Notes: generated by a model from the letters alone, not told the origin. A stretch of DNA of 64,000 nt from JAICMB01 sp963795935 (GCA_963795935.1 CAWCJO010000005.1:62001-126000), one strand, 5' to 3'. Shown: positions 35,464 through 46,603, numbered from the stretch's first letter. A program made the numbers and translations.

Positions 35464-36663
35464 TCAGGGTAACAAGGCGGCTCTCGAACGCGGTTGCGGC
35501 TTCCCACAACTCGGATCTCGATCCGGGGCCGCGGCCGGCGCGCGGGCGAACGTGAAGCGGCCGGCGATGGCGGCGGCGCCGAGGGAAGCGGCGGCCATCA
35601 GGAATGCGGCGGAATATCCGAAACGTCCGGCGACGGCGCCTGCGCCGAAGGAGCTGAGGCCCACGAAGAGGTCGCAGAACGCGGTGAGCACTCCGACGGC
35701 CGAGCCGCGCTCGTTCGCCGGCGTCTGGCGCAGGACGGTGGAGGCGATGGAGGACCAGGGGAACGAGAATCCGAAGCCGAGCAGGGCGCTGGCGCCGACA
35801 GCGAGGGCCGGGGAAGGGCCGCTGGCGAGGATTGCCAGACCGGCGGCCATGGCGACGAGGCCTCCATAGAACGTGATCGCGGGAGGGATGCGGTCGGGCA
35901 GGCCGCCCAGGAAAAATCGCGAGAGCAGGATCAGCAGCGCGTAGGCGGAGAACGCGGCGCCGCCGGAATTTCCATGGTTGGCGAGATATAGAATCAGGAA
36001 GCCCGCGATGACGGGATAGTGGACGTTGACGAATCCGATGGCAATGCCGGGAGCGACGATGGATCGAGGAATCCAGCGGCGGCGTGGCGCGTGAGGAGCG
36101 GGCACGTACGATTCGGGGATGCGCGTGAGGGCGACGAAGGCGACCAGCGCGGCGACTGTCTGCATGAAGGCGGCGCGCTCGAACGACCCCAGCCAGTGAC
36201 CCACGACGGGTCCGGCCGAGACGCCTCCCCAGATGGCGCTGCTGAGATAGCCGAGGGCTTCGGCGCTGCGCTCGATGCCCGCGACTTCGACCACCCAGGC
36301 GGCCGCGCCGGTATAGAGGCAGGCTTCGCCCAGCCCTTGCAGGATGCGCGCCAGAAACGCGCCGCCGATGCCGAGCGGGAGCAGGTAGGCGACGCCGGCT
36401 AGGGAACAACTGGCGAGTCCGGTGAGGAAGGCGGTTTTACGTCCGCGGCGGTCGGCCAGCGGACCGGAGAAGAAGCGCGCGGCGAGGGCCACGAACGAGA
36501 AGATGCCGATGACGAAGCCGACGGTCTGGTCGGAGCCGCCGAGATCGTTGCGGAGGTGCGGCGCCAGTCCCGGCAACACCGTCCCGATGCCGAGGAATCC
36601 GAGGAAGGTTGCGCCGATGAGAGACCAGAACCGCGCACCTAAGTTGGGCGCGGATAACCCCAT
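35464..36663 (-). CDS. MFS transporter
   Basis: The 399-residue product has about twelve hydrophobic segments. The loop 2-3 signature GPLADRRGRKTAF (G-x-x-x-D-R-x-G-R-R type) identifies the major facilitator family, and GLPDRIPPA is the weaker copy in the second half. Pro- and Gly-rich helix 5 (GGVSAGPVVGHWLG) suggests a drug or small-molecule exporter, but the substrate cannot be told. It ends 23 bp before lpd on the same strand, perhaps cotranscribed. Confidence 0.87.
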   Translation of the reverse strand: MGLSAPNLGARFWSLIGATFLGFLGIGTVLPGLAPHLRNDLGGSDQTVGFVIGIFSFVALAARFFSGPLADRRGRKTAFLTGLASCSLAGVAYLLPLGIGGAFLARILQGLGEACLYTGAAAWVVEVAGIERSAEALGYLSSAIWGGVSAGPVVGHWLGSFERAAFMQTVAALVAFVALTRIPESYVPAPHAPRRRWIPRSIVAPGIAIGFVNVHYPVIAGFLILYLANHGNSGGAAFSAYALLILLSRFFLGGLPDRIPPAITFYGGLVAMAAGLAILASGPSPALAVGASALLGFGFSFPWSSIASTVLRQTPANERGSAVGVLTAFCDLFVGLSSFGAGAVAGRFGYSAAFLMAAASLGAAAIAGRFTFARAPAAAPDRDPSCGKPQPRSRAALLP

Positions 36664-36835
36664 TAATTCTTTTATTGTATCGTTTGGGGGCGGGGATCGG
36701 GGGATTCTTGCGAGCGCTTGGCGTTGTCAGGTGTGGCCGCGGCGACTCGCGGCTTTTTCTTGGCGCGGCCATAAATGGCGTGAATGCCAGCCTCCATTTG
36801 CGCGGCGCGCAGCGGCCCACGAACTACATTAAAAT

Positions 36836-37057
36836 GTGGAGAAGAAGGCGAGGATATTTGCGAATTTCGAGGATGCGGCTGAGGCCGACGCGCGCGATGA
36901 CGCGGCGATGTCTCCCGGGGAGCGTCTGAATGTCGCGATGGAACTTCGAGACCGCCGCCACGCCGATGCCGCTCAACAAAGACTGTCGCGAGTTTGTCGA
37001 GCGCAAACGGCTGGGAAACCCGGCGGCGCAGGCTGCACTATCCCTAGTGTCGTCTAA
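36836..37057 (+). CDS. Small hypothetical protein of 73 residues
   Basis: GTG start; MEKKARIFANFEDAAEADAR, DDAAMSPGERLNVAMELRDR and RHADAAQQRLSRVCRA. The pattern (FANFEDADKADxxYYxSLTPxERLxILLELxxRH....RLxRVYRV) is that of a short protein often found beside nucleotidyltransferase-type toxins. No such partner is present and the last 12 residues look unrelated, so this may be an orphan or remnant. It ends 3 bp before the next gene. Confidence 0.45.
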   Translation: MEKKARIFANFEDAAEADARDDAAMSPGERLNVAMELRDRRHADAAQQRLSRVCRAQTAGKPGGAGCTIPSVV

Positions 37058-37060
37058 ATC

Positions 37061-37522
37061 ATGCGGGGAGTGAATCTAGTTTGCGCGGCGGTGGCGGCGC
37101 TGCTGATGGCGGCCGCCATTGCGCCGGCCGAGACGCCGGGGAGACATCCCCATTATTTGCGCGCGCGGGGCGACCTGCGGCTGGCGCAGTCGTATATGAG
37201 GGTGCGCGAGGAGCCGAACGTGGCGCGCAATCTCCGCGAGGCGGTGCGCGAGGTCGAGGAAGCGATCCGGGAGTGCGACCGCGCGGCGATTCTCGATCGC
37301 AAGGATTTGGTGGATCATCCGCCGGTGGATGTGGGGGTGAGCCGGCGGGAGCGCTTCCGCAAGATCTTGAAGCTGCTGACCGACGCTCGCGGCGATATCG
37401 GGCGGGAGGAAGACAATGCTCGCGCGCGCGGCTGGCGGGACGCCGCGTTCCGCCACATCGACGCGGCGCTGGAACATGTGCGGCGGGCGGCGCGGGAGGC
37501 CCGCATCGATCGCTTGGGATAG
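37061..37522 (+). CDS. Small exported helical protein
   Basis: The 153-residue product has a signal peptide (MRGVNLVCAAVAALLMAAAI, APAE). The mature part is charged and helical (RARGDLRLAQSYMRVREEPN, NLREAVREVEEAIRECDRAA, FRHIDAALEHVRRAAREARI). Two similar helix pairs suggest an internal duplication. I recognise no family. It is convergent with the hybrid kinase gene, 17 bp apart. Confidence 0.7.
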   Translation: MRGVNLVCAAVAALLMAAAIAPAETPGRHPHYLRARGDLRLAQSYMRVREEPNVARNLREAVREVEEAIRECDRAAILDRKDLVDHPPVDVGVSRRERFRKILKLLTDARGDIGREEDNARARGWRDAAFRHIDAALEHVRRAAREARIDRLG

Positions 37523-37539
37523 TAACGCGCGGCGAGAGC

Positions 37540-40065
<2,526 letters not shown>

Positions 40066-40132
40066 AACCTCACATCGGCACTGTAAGCTGTTTCATGAGA
40101 CTTCGTCCTCGCGTTTTACGCTTGCTGCCTCT

Positions 40133-40411
40133 TTACGCCGGCGACTTGCGGGCCCTTGCCGTCGACCGTGCGGCAGGCTGCGCGGACCGCTCCCCGCGAC
40201 TCTCGGCGGCCTTCGCGGGAAGCCCCTTGGCGCCCAGCACGCGGTCGACTTCAATGGCCCGTTCCAAACAATTCACGGCCAGCTCGTTACGGATTCCGCT
40301 GAGCATGCAAAACAGCATTTCCCGCTGTTCCGACGGCATGCCTTCGATGTCCGTGAGCACTTCCTCGGCCGATGCGCCCGAGAGCAGCGCCTTGTAAACA
40401 CGCTCCACCAT
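40133..40411 (-). CDS. Small hypothetical protein upstream of the hybrid kinase
   Basis: The 92-residue product MVERVYKALLSGASAEEVLT followed by DIEGMPSEQREMLFCMLSGI and a basic Ala-rich tail looks like a real helical protein. It has no recognised family. It lies 67 bp before the kinase gene on the same strand, so it may be its cotranscribed partner. Confidence 0.5.
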   Translation of the reverse strand: MVERVYKALLSGASAEEVLTDIEGMPSEQREMLFCMLSGIRNELAVNCLERAIEVDRVLGAKGLPAKAAESRGERSAQPAARSTARARKSPA

Positions 40412-40564
40412 TCGTTGAAATATAGGTATCGACCGTTTCGGAGCGAGACTTTAGCGCCAGCGGACGCGATTCAGCGCGTGGGCGGCGCTCGGCTTTCGCG
40501 CGATACTATAGAAGCAGACACGGCGCGCCCGACTTGCGGCCGCCTGCCGTCCCCGGAGGGCCGC

Positions 40565-41278
40565 ATGAATTACGACACGCCATATCGTCTCAATTTCGAG
40601 TCCGCCAACGCCGTCGAGGTGCGCGCCGGTTTCATTCGCCGCACTTACGCGCACCTGGCGGGCGCGATTCTCGCATTCATTTTTCTCGAAGCCTTGCTGT
40701 TCCAAACGAGCCTTCCGGAAGCGTTCGTGGGGGTGCTGGGCACGAGCCGTTATTCCTGGCTCATCGTCCTGCTGGCCTTCATGGGCGTTTCGCATCTGGC
40801 AAATAAATGGGCGCTCTCGAATACCTCGATCGAGATGCAGTATGCAGGGCTCGGCGTCTACGTCGTGGCCGAAGCTATCATCTTTGTTCCGCTGCTGTAC
40901 CTTGCTCAAAGGGTTGCGGGCGGCGAAGTTATCCTCTCGGCCGGTCTCATCACGCTGCTGCTGTTCGCGGGTCTGACTTACACCGTATTCACAACGCGCA
41001 AAGACTTCACCTTTCTCGGGGCCTTCCTGAAAATTTCGTTTTTCATCGCGCTGGGGATCATCGCCGCCAGCATCCTTTTCGGGTTCAACCTCGGCTTGCT
41101 CTTCTCGGCCTTCATGGTGATCGTGGCCGCGGCCTCCATCCTCTACAACACTTCGAATCTCGTGAACATCTACAACCCCAGCCAGTACGTAGCGGCTGCC
41201 CTGTCGCTGTTCGCCTCCGTCGCGCTGCTGTTCTGGTACGTCCTGCGCATCCTGATGGGATCCTCGCGGCGCAGCTAA
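40565..41278 (+). CDS. Bax inhibitor-1/YccA family membrane protein
   Basis: The 237-residue product starts at ATG 40565 after GGAGGG. Seven hydrophobic segments and the family motifs (RRTYAHLAGAILAFIFLEAL; TYTVFTTRKDFTFLGAF; LYNTSNLVNIYNPSQYVAAA, ending before a last helix) identify the BI-1/YccA (UPF0005) family. Members form pH-sensitive calcium leak channels or bind FtsH. The paired aspartate of the BI-1 sensor is replaced by asparagine-rich YNTSN...YN here. It is transcribed alone and ends before the hairpin at 41300. Confidence 0.88.
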   Translation: MNYDTPYRLNFESANAVEVRAGFIRRTYAHLAGAILAFIFLEALLFQTSLPEAFVGVLGTSRYSWLIVLLAFMGVSHLANKWALSNTSIEMQYAGLGVYVVAEAIIFVPLLYLAQRVAGGEVILSAGLITLLLFAGLTYTVFTTRKDFTFLGAFLKISFFIALGIIAASILFGFNLGLLFSAFMVIVAAASILYNTSNLVNIYNPSQYVAAALSLFASVALLFWYVLRILMGSSRRS

Positions 41279-41299
41279 AGCCGGCGCTGGTTCGCTGCG

Positions 41300-41324
41300 C
41301 GTCCGATTGTGATTTAATCGGACG
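41300..41324. promoter_or_regulatory. Perfect inverted repeat abutting the M28 peptidase start
   Basis: CGTCCGATT, GTGATTT, AATCGGACG: a 9-bp perfect stem whose last base touches the ATG at 41325. No Shine-Dalgarno sequence is visible outside it. It could end the BI-1 transcript, bind a regulator, or fold in the mRNA and mask the start. Confidence 0.5.
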
Positions 41325-42932
41325 ATGCCTTTCAACAGGTTGAGAATCGCGCTGCTTGGGGCGGTTCTGATTTGGGGCTTGCCCGGACGCGGCCAGGAGC
41401 CGGTCGATCTCAACGCGATCCACCGCATCAAGGCGGAAGCCTTCGAAAACTCGAAGGTCATGGACGATGTCTTTTACCTCTCCGACGTGTACGGCCCTCG
41501 CTTGGCAGGCTCGCCCAATTATCAGGCCGCGGGCGACTGGGTGGTGAAGCGCCTCAAGGAATACGGGCTGACTAACGTCCACGAGGAGCCCTGGGGACCT
41601 TTCGGGCGCGGCTGGACCTATACGCGCTACTCCGGCCACATGATCGCGCCGCGGTATCAGCCGCTCATCGGATTCCCGCTGGCGTGGACGCCGGGCACGG
41701 ACGGCGACGTGCAGGGCGCCGCCATCTATGCGCCCATGACCTCGGACGCGGACCTTGAAAAATTTAAGGGCAAGCTGAAAGGGAAGATCGTGCTGACGAT
41801 GAAGCCCAAGGATCTCGCCATGATTGTGGAGCCGCAGGGACGGCGTCTTACAGATCGGGAATTGCTGCAGCGCGCGCAAGCTCCGGACCCGTCGCGGCTG
41901 TCGAACCCGTTCGGCATGGGACGCGCGCCGCAGACTCCCGAAGAACGCGAGCGGGCCGCTAAATTTCAGAAGAAGCTTAGCCAATTCCTGAAAGACGAAG
42001 GCGCGCTGGTCGTGTTGCAGTACGGCTACAACGGCGATGGCGGCACGGTGTTCGCCTCCGCCGGCGGCTCGCGCGATCCCAAGGACCCCGTGCCTCCGCC
42101 CATGGTCGCGGTTACGCCGGAGCACTACAACCGCATCGTGCGCCTGTTGCAGCACGATATCCCGGTGACGCTGGAATTCGACATACAGGCGCGCTTCATC
42201 GACCAGCCGGTGAACTCTTTCAATGTCGTCGGGGAGATCGAGGGCGGACGCAAGAAGGATGAAATCGTGATGCTTGGCGCGCACCTCGATTCCTGGCACG
42301 GAGGCACGGGCGCGACCGACAATGCCACCGGAAGCTCCGTTGCGATCGAGGCCGTACGGATCTTAAAATCCCTGAACGTGAACATGGACCGCACCGTGCG
42401 CATCGCGCTGTGGGGCGGGGAAGAGGAAGGGCTGCTCGGCTCCCAGGCGTATGTTAAGGAGCATTTCGCCGACCGCGAGACCATGCAGCCCAAGCCCGAA
42501 TATTACAAGCTGTCGTGCTACTTCAACGACGATACCGGGACGGGCAGGTTCCGCGGCATTTCCGTGCAGGGCAACGACGAAGCCAAACCCATTTTCGAAG
42601 CGTGGCTGCAGCCGTTCCACGACTTGGGCGCAACGACTGTTGCGGGCGCGACCGCGGCGCAGAACCGCCGCCCCGGGGGCACCGATCACACCTCTTTCGA
42701 CTATGTCGGCCTGCCGGGTTTCGGGTTCATCCAGGACCCTATGGAGTACGGCACGCGCACGCATCACTCGAACATGGATGTTTACGATCGCGTGCAGCCC
42801 GGCGATATGATGCAGGCCTCGGCGATTATGGCGTCGTTCGTCTACAACGCGGCGACGCGGGATCAAATGATGCCGCGCACGCCCATGCCGAAGGCGTTGC
42901 CGAAACAAGCGCGCAACGCGACCAACGAATAG
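41325..42932 (+). CDS. Secreted M28-family zinc aminopeptidase with PA domain
   Basis: The 535-residue product has a signal peptide up to about residue 23 (MPFNRLRIALLGAVLIWGLP). Residues about 95-280 contain a PA-like insert (GAAIYAPMTSDADLEKFKGK; LKGKIVLTMKPKD). The M28 catalytic domain shows the zinc ligands: His and Asp of GAHLDSWHGGTGATDNATG, Glu-Glu of GGEEEGLLGSQAY, Asp of YFNDDTGTG and His of THHSNMDVYD. It would cleave amino-terminal residues from peptides outside the cytoplasm. It is followed convergently by msrB, only 10 bp apart. Confidence 0.93.
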   Translation: MPFNRLRIALLGAVLIWGLPGRGQEPVDLNAIHRIKAEAFENSKVMDDVFYLSDVYGPRLAGSPNYQAAGDWVVKRLKEYGLTNVHEEPWGPFGRGWTYTRYSGHMIAPRYQPLIGFPLAWTPGTDGDVQGAAIYAPMTSDADLEKFKGKLKGKIVLTMKPKDLAMIVEPQGRRLTDRELLQRAQAPDPSRLSNPFGMGRAPQTPEERERAAKFQKKLSQFLKDEGALVVLQYGYNGDGGTVFASAGGSRDPKDPVPPPMVAVTPEHYNRIVRLLQHDIPVTLEFDIQARFIDQPVNSFNVVGEIEGGRKKDEIVMLGAHLDSWHGGTGATDNATGSSVAIEAVRILKSLNVNMDRTVRIALWGGEEEGLLGSQAYVKEHFADRETMQPKPEYYKLSCYFNDDTGTGRFRGISVQGNDEAKPIFEAWLQPFHDLGATTVAGATAAQNRRPGGTDHTSFDYVGLPGFGFIQDPMEYGTRTHHSNMDVYDRVQPGDMMQASAIMASFVYNAATRDQMMPRTPMPKALPKQARNATNE

Positions 42933-42942
42933 CCGCGTGGTG

Positions 42943-43557
42943 TTATCCGCGCGCGGATGGCGCCGTTTGCGCCGGAATGAAGCGCAGGGAGGCGGAGTTC
43001 ATGCAGTAGCGCAGGTGCGTGGGCGGCGGTCCGTCCTCAAAAACATGGCCGAGGTGCGCGTCGCACTTGCGGCACAGCACTTCGGTGCGAACTTCGAAGC
43101 CCAGACTGCGGTCCGTGGCGGTGCGGATGTTCTCCGCCGCGATGGGAGCCCAAAAGCTCGGCCAGCCCGTGTGGGAATCGAACTTTTCGTTGGACCGGAA
43201 CAGCGCATTTCCGCAGCACACGCAGCGATACAGACCGGCTTTGTGGTTATTCCAGTACCTTCCGCTGAACGACATCTCCGTACCGGCGTGGCGCGTCACC
43301 TGGAACTCCTCGGAATCGAGAATTTTGCGCCACTCGGCGTCGCTCATGACGAGCTTCTTGACCTTAACCGTGCCCTTGCGCTGCCCGTTGTCGTCGAACA
43401 GCACGATGGTGACCTCGTCGCCGCTGCCGTTGTCGGCCGCGTCCGGCAGCACCCGGTCCTTATGGCCGGCCCATGCCGCGACGCCGGCGAACGCCAACGG
43501 CAGGGTGAAAAAAGCCCGCCGCGAAACTCCCAGGGAAACAGGTTCAAACAGATTCAT
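42943..43557 (-). CDS. msrB: Exported peptide-methionine (R)-S-oxide reductase
   Basis: The 204-residue product starts at ATG 43557. The N-terminus SLGVSRRAFFTLPLAFAGVA is a Tat-like signal or anchor. The MsrB domain covers about residues 65-200: EWRKILDSEEFQVTRHAGTE, zinc CxxC pairs CVCCG and CRKCD, FDSHTGWPSFW, HLGHVFEDGPPP and the catalytic RYCMNSASLRF. The resolving cysteine normally near LFRSNEKF is not seen, so recycling may differ. It is the last gene of the cytochrome b - molybdoenzyme - msrB operon and repairs oxidised methionine in exported proteins (inferred location). Confidence 0.94.
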   Translation of the reverse strand: MNLFEPVSLGVSRRAFFTLPLAFAGVAAWAGHKDRVLPDAADNGSGDEVTIVLFDDNGQRKGTVKVKKLVMSDAEWRKILDSEEFQVTRHAGTEMSFSGRYWNNHKAGLYRCVCCGNALFRSNEKFDSHTGWPSFWAPIAAENIRTATDRSLGFEVRTEVLCRKCDAHLGHVFEDGPPPTHLRYCMNSASLRFIPAQTAPSARG

Positions 43558-43562
43558 AATGT

Positions 43563-44377
43563 CTAAAACCCCGCATACCAATCGTATCCCCGCTCCGCCC
43601 AATAATCCGGCGGGCGAGTGTCGCGGAACGCGATCGTTCCGATTCTCTTCAGACTCTTGATCCCGTACTTGATGGGAATCACCAGCCGCAATGGCGCGCC
43701 ATGCTCCTCGGGAAGCGGCTTGCCGTTCATCTCAAAGCACAGCAGCGTCTGCGGGTGCAGCGCCGACGCCATGTCGAGACCCACATAATACTCCCGGCCC
43801 GGCGTTTCGAGCGAAACGTAGGACTCGGGATTGCGTCTTGTGGGCGCATACTTGGCGGCGAAATCGCGAAAGCGTACGCCGCCCCATTTGAGAATACGGG
43901 TCCAGCCCTCGATGCACTTCAGCTCCACGATGGTCTCGAACTTCGGTAAAGCTTTGATCTGGTCGAGCGCTACAGTGAAGGGCTGCCCGGCGCCGGCGAC
44001 GTTCAGCGTCCAGTTGGGATCGACATCTTCGTCGAGCCCGATGTCGCCATTCTCGCGAGGGTCTTGAATGTCGGCGGGGGTGAACGTGCGGGCCAGACGG
44101 GCGGGGCTGAAGTAGTCGCGCGTCAGTTGCTCATCGGCGCGGAGGGCGATGCGCAGCGGCCACGCCACGCCCTCGTCGGGGCGGCGCGATCGCAGCCATT
44201 CCCAGGCGCCCGCGCCCGCCAGCGCCGCCACGCCGCCCGCCAGCAGACTGCGGCGGGTGCGGCGCGACATCTCCCGCTCTTGTTCCCCCGCTCCAACTCG
44301 CGCTTGGCGAGGCGCTCCGTTTCCGAGGCGGTTTCTTCCACCTTCTCGGGCGCCAAGACCGGTTGCGGCTCGCTCAT
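43563..44377 (-). CDS. MsrP/YedY-like molybdopterin oxidoreductase (frameshift near 44285)
   Basis: The likely start, MSEPQPVLAPEKVEETASET, overlaps the cytochrome b stop as ATGA. After KRELERG one G is missing from a run of five, and the protein goes on as EQEREMSRRTRRSLLAGGVA, a twin-arginine signal. The sulfite-oxidase fold follows: FTPADIQDPRENGDIG, TIVELKCIEGWTRILKWGGV with the molybdenum cysteine, YYVGLDMASALHPQTLLCFE, NGKPLPEEHGAPLRLVIPIK and YGIKSLKRIGTIAF. Periplasmic YedY (MsrP) reduces methionine sulfoxide using electrons from a membrane cytochrome. Position between cytochrome b and msrB supports that role. An internal start at 44270 would avoid the frameshift. Confidence 0.85.
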
Positions 44378-45042
44378 TCAGGAGCCTCTTCAATGGAAAC
44401 GATCTCGTATCCGGAGATCATGCCGCGCAGATTATTCCATCCCGCCCGCACGACCTGCGCGATGTGAACGATGAAGAACAGGACGTAGCCGATCGTCAGC
44501 AGAAAATGCTCCAGGCGCGCCGCGGGATAGCCGCCCAGCAGCGCCGTCAGCCAGCCGAACTGCACCGATCTCCAGATCGCCAGTCCCGTCACAATCGAGC
44601 CCGCGCCCATCACGATGATAGATGTGTACGCGATCTGCTGCGCTCCATTAAATTTGCGCCGCGGCGGACGCCTCTTGCTCAGATGCAGATCATACAGCGT
44701 CACTGCAATCGCTTCGCGGAACGATGCGCGGTTGGGAACCAGATAGCGCCACTCCCCGGAAACAATCGTGTAGATTACGTACGCCGCGCCGTTAATGGCG
44801 AACAGCCACATCAGCGCGAAGTGCCACGCCATCCCTTCCGCCAGCCGGAATTGCAGATGGAACGCCTTATAGAACCAGTCCGGGAAGAAATGGAACAGCG
44901 TGAAACCGCCCACGCCAACGCGATAAACGTCGTTGGCCCAATAGATCAGCATCCCGCTCCAGATCATCAGCGCCAGCAGCGGAAAATTGATCCAGTGCAG
45001 CCAGCGAATGGCCGCCGGATGCTTGGCCTCGATGCGTTTCAC
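44374..45042 (-). CDS. Cytochrome b561-type membrane subunit
   Basis: The 222-residue product, GTG start. Four to five hydrophobic helices with haem-binding histidines: IRWLHWINFPLLALMIWSGM, GMAWHFALMWLFAINGAAYV, MGAGSIVTGLAIW and LEHFLLTIGYVLFFIVHIAQ. This resembles the Ni-hydrogenase/thiosulfate-reductase cytochrome b group, not the MsrQ family proper. It should pass quinol electrons to the molybdoenzyme encoded directly downstream (ATGA overlap). Confidence 0.87.
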   Translation of the reverse strand: MKRIEAKHPAAIRWLHWINFPLLALMIWSGMLIYWANDVYRVGVGGFTLFHFFPDWFYKAFHLQFRLAEGMAWHFALMWLFAINGAAYVIYTIVSGEWRYLVPNRASFREAIAVTLYDLHLSKRRPPRRKFNGAQQIAYTSIIVMGAGSIVTGLAIWRSVQFGWLTALLGGYPAARLEHFLLTIGYVLFFIVHIAQVVRAGWNNLRGMISGYEIVSIEEAPE

Positions 45043-45363
45043 TTCAAACTGTGCCTTTCTCTCCTATTATCCTATTCACGGCGATAGCGACGAAACTGGA
45101 GTGCGCACCAGCGGCCAAACGTTGGATTGCATCACGATCGAGGCGAGCGTCCGGCTCATCAACTTGATGCATGAGCTGGAAGCGGCGCGAGGCAGGCGCC
45201 CGCGCTTTGTAGCACGGACGCGAATGCCGGCGGGCGGAATTTCAGCTTGAAGTTCCACGGCGCCGGAGCCTGTCCCGCACCCGGGGGGAGGTCCATAACG
45301 GAGACCCCGTAGAGATCGGGGGCATGGCCCGGGGGCGACGGAACCGTCCAAGACGCACAGGTC

Positions 45364-45430
45364 AAATCGGCGATTCCTTTGCGATGATGGGAAGCCGGCT
45401 GGACTTCCCTTGACCTGCGAGGAATGAGTT
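45364..45430. repeat. Direct repeat A flanking the toxin-antitoxin pair
   Basis: GGCGATTCCTTTGCGATGAT followed by GGGAAGCCGGC and, later, GAGGAATGAGTTCCAC. The copy at 46357-46425 has GGCGATCCCTTTGTGATGGT, GGGGAGCCGGC and GGGGAACAAGTTTTAC, roughly three bases in four identical over about 65 bp. The two copies bracket the module 45467-46180. Confidence 0.5.
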
Positions 45431-45466
45431 CCACTAGAATCGCGCATGTTTTTCAAAAGGGCCCGT

Positions 45467-45787
45467 TTAGGACACGTTCAGCGCCGGGGCGTTGTGTCTG
45501 TCGCGGTGCGGCCTGACGACGATTTCAACATCCTGATCGAGTTTTACGAGGAAGCGCAGCAGCCGTTCAACCGAGAACTGCCGGAAATCGCCGCGCAGCA
45601 TCTTGGATACGTCAGGCTGGCGAACGCCGAACAGCGAGGCTGCTTCCGTCTGTTTCATGTGACGCTTTTTCATAATCGCGTCGATCTTGAACACCAGTTG
45701 CGCCTTGACCAAATGCTCTTCCGCATTTGGCGCGCCGATATCCTTGAAGACATTCCGCCCTCCGGCTTCATGGCCTTTCCCGCTCAT
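45467..45787 (-). CDS. XRE-family antitoxin (HigA-like)
   Basis: The 106-residue product has the helix-turn-helix VFKIDAIMKKRHMKQTEAAS, LFGVRQPDVSKMLRGDFRQF and SVERLLRFLVKLDQDVEIVV, the pattern of HigA/COG5606 antitoxins encoded after Gp49-like toxins. ATG 45787 overlaps the toxin stop as ATGA. It would neutralise the toxin and, with it, bind the palindrome at 46163. Confidence 0.88.
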   Translation of the reverse strand: MSGKGHEAGGRNVFKDIGAPNAEEHLVKAQLVFKIDAIMKKRHMKQTEAASLFGVRQPDVSKMLRGDFRQFSVERLLRFLVKLDQDVEIVVRPHRDRHNAPALNVS

Positions 45788-46152
45788 GGCTTCTCTCCTT
45801 TCCCTATCCGCTCCGCTTCGCGCAGCCGTTGTTTGATCAATTCAATGTCCCGCCGCGGCGTTTCCCGCCCGGTCTTCGATTTCTTCTGGAAGGCGTGAAG
45901 TACGTACACCGCCTCCCGATATCGCAACGTGTACATCGCCCGGAATGTATCGCCACGATAATCCTTAACGATTTCGACCACCCCGGCCCCGCCGAAGCCG
46001 GTCAATGTTTTCGTATCCCGATGCTTGCCGCCCCGCTGCGCGACATACAGGGCGTAGCCCATGTGATCCCGTACAAGTTCGGGGAACCCGCGCAAATCGT
46101 CGCGGCTCGACCCGATCCACACCACAGGCTTGACAAAGGGTTCATCGGCCAT
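45784..46152 (-). CDS. RelE/HigB-type toxin (phage Gp49-like)
   Basis: The 122-residue product starts at ATG 46152 (MADEPFVKPVVWIGSSRDDL). Motifs: DLRGFPELVRDHMGYALYVA, KTLTGFGGAGVVEIVKDYRG and DTFRAMYTLRYREAVYVLHA, FQKKSKTG. This is the Gp49-like RelE-fold family (COG4679), predicted mRNA interferases. The toxin gene comes first, as in higBA. No Shine-Dalgarno site is seen and the palindrome ends 10 bp upstream, so the mRNA may be leaderless or nearly so. Confidence 0.88.
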   Translation of the reverse strand: MADEPFVKPVVWIGSSRDDLRGFPELVRDHMGYALYVAQRGGKHRDTKTLTGFGGAGVVEIVKDYRGDTFRAMYTLRYREAVYVLHAFQKKSKTGRETPRRDIELIKQRLREAERIGKGEKP

Positions 46153-46162
46153 GCCGGACAGA

Positions 46163-46180
46163 TATAGTGATATCACTATA
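46163..46180. promoter_or_regulatory. Perfect 18-bp palindrome before the toxin gene (putative operator)
   Basis: TATAGTGATATCACTATA is a perfect inverted repeat ending 10 bp before the toxin ATG. It contains TATAGT, a plausible -10 box on the minus strand. Autoregulation of HigBA-type operons by antitoxin bound to such sites is well known, so this is very likely its operator. Confidence 0.75.
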
Positions 46181-46356
46181 ACATGTTAAAAGTGGTTTGT
46201 GGGAGCCGGTGCGCAATATCACGATTCCCGATGCTGTATACCCCGGGGTGATCCCCGCGGGCCGGGCGTTGACGTAGACACCGATCCGCACGGCCCGCTG
46301 TGGCGAAGCTGGTCGATTTGCTGAGCAGGCCTGTGCCGCTGTAGAGATGGAGGATA

Positions 46357-46425
46357 TGGCGATCCCTTTGTGATGGTGGGGAGCCGGCGCGATTTCGCTT
46401 CGCGAGCCGGGGAACAAGTTTTACG
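46357..46425. repeat. Direct repeat B flanking the toxin-antitoxin pair
   Basis: Second copy of the element described at 45364-45430, in the same orientation. It lies about 180 bp beyond the operator. A pair of direct repeats around the module could mark an insertion or an old recombination product. Confidence 0.5.
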
Positions 46426-46603
46426 GCTGCCGCGGCGGCGTGAAGGATCCAGCGGGGAACCAGCGGCGCGCCGGGTCTGCGAAGGGCCGGCGGGCCGGTT
46501 GAAAAGGCGTTGCCGCGGCGCCCGCGGGTTCCTTCAACGGCTTTTTACAATTCTTTTACAGCTCACCGGTCACTCCCCCGGGCTTCTCTCTCATAATGAG
46601 CCT

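Noticed and set aside
35441..36409. Long open frame continuing upstream of lpd on the minus strand, as a fused N-terminal domain
   Set aside because: Arg/Pro-rich translation in a frame overlapping the MFS gene; the lpd start with its FAD motif is clear at 35440.
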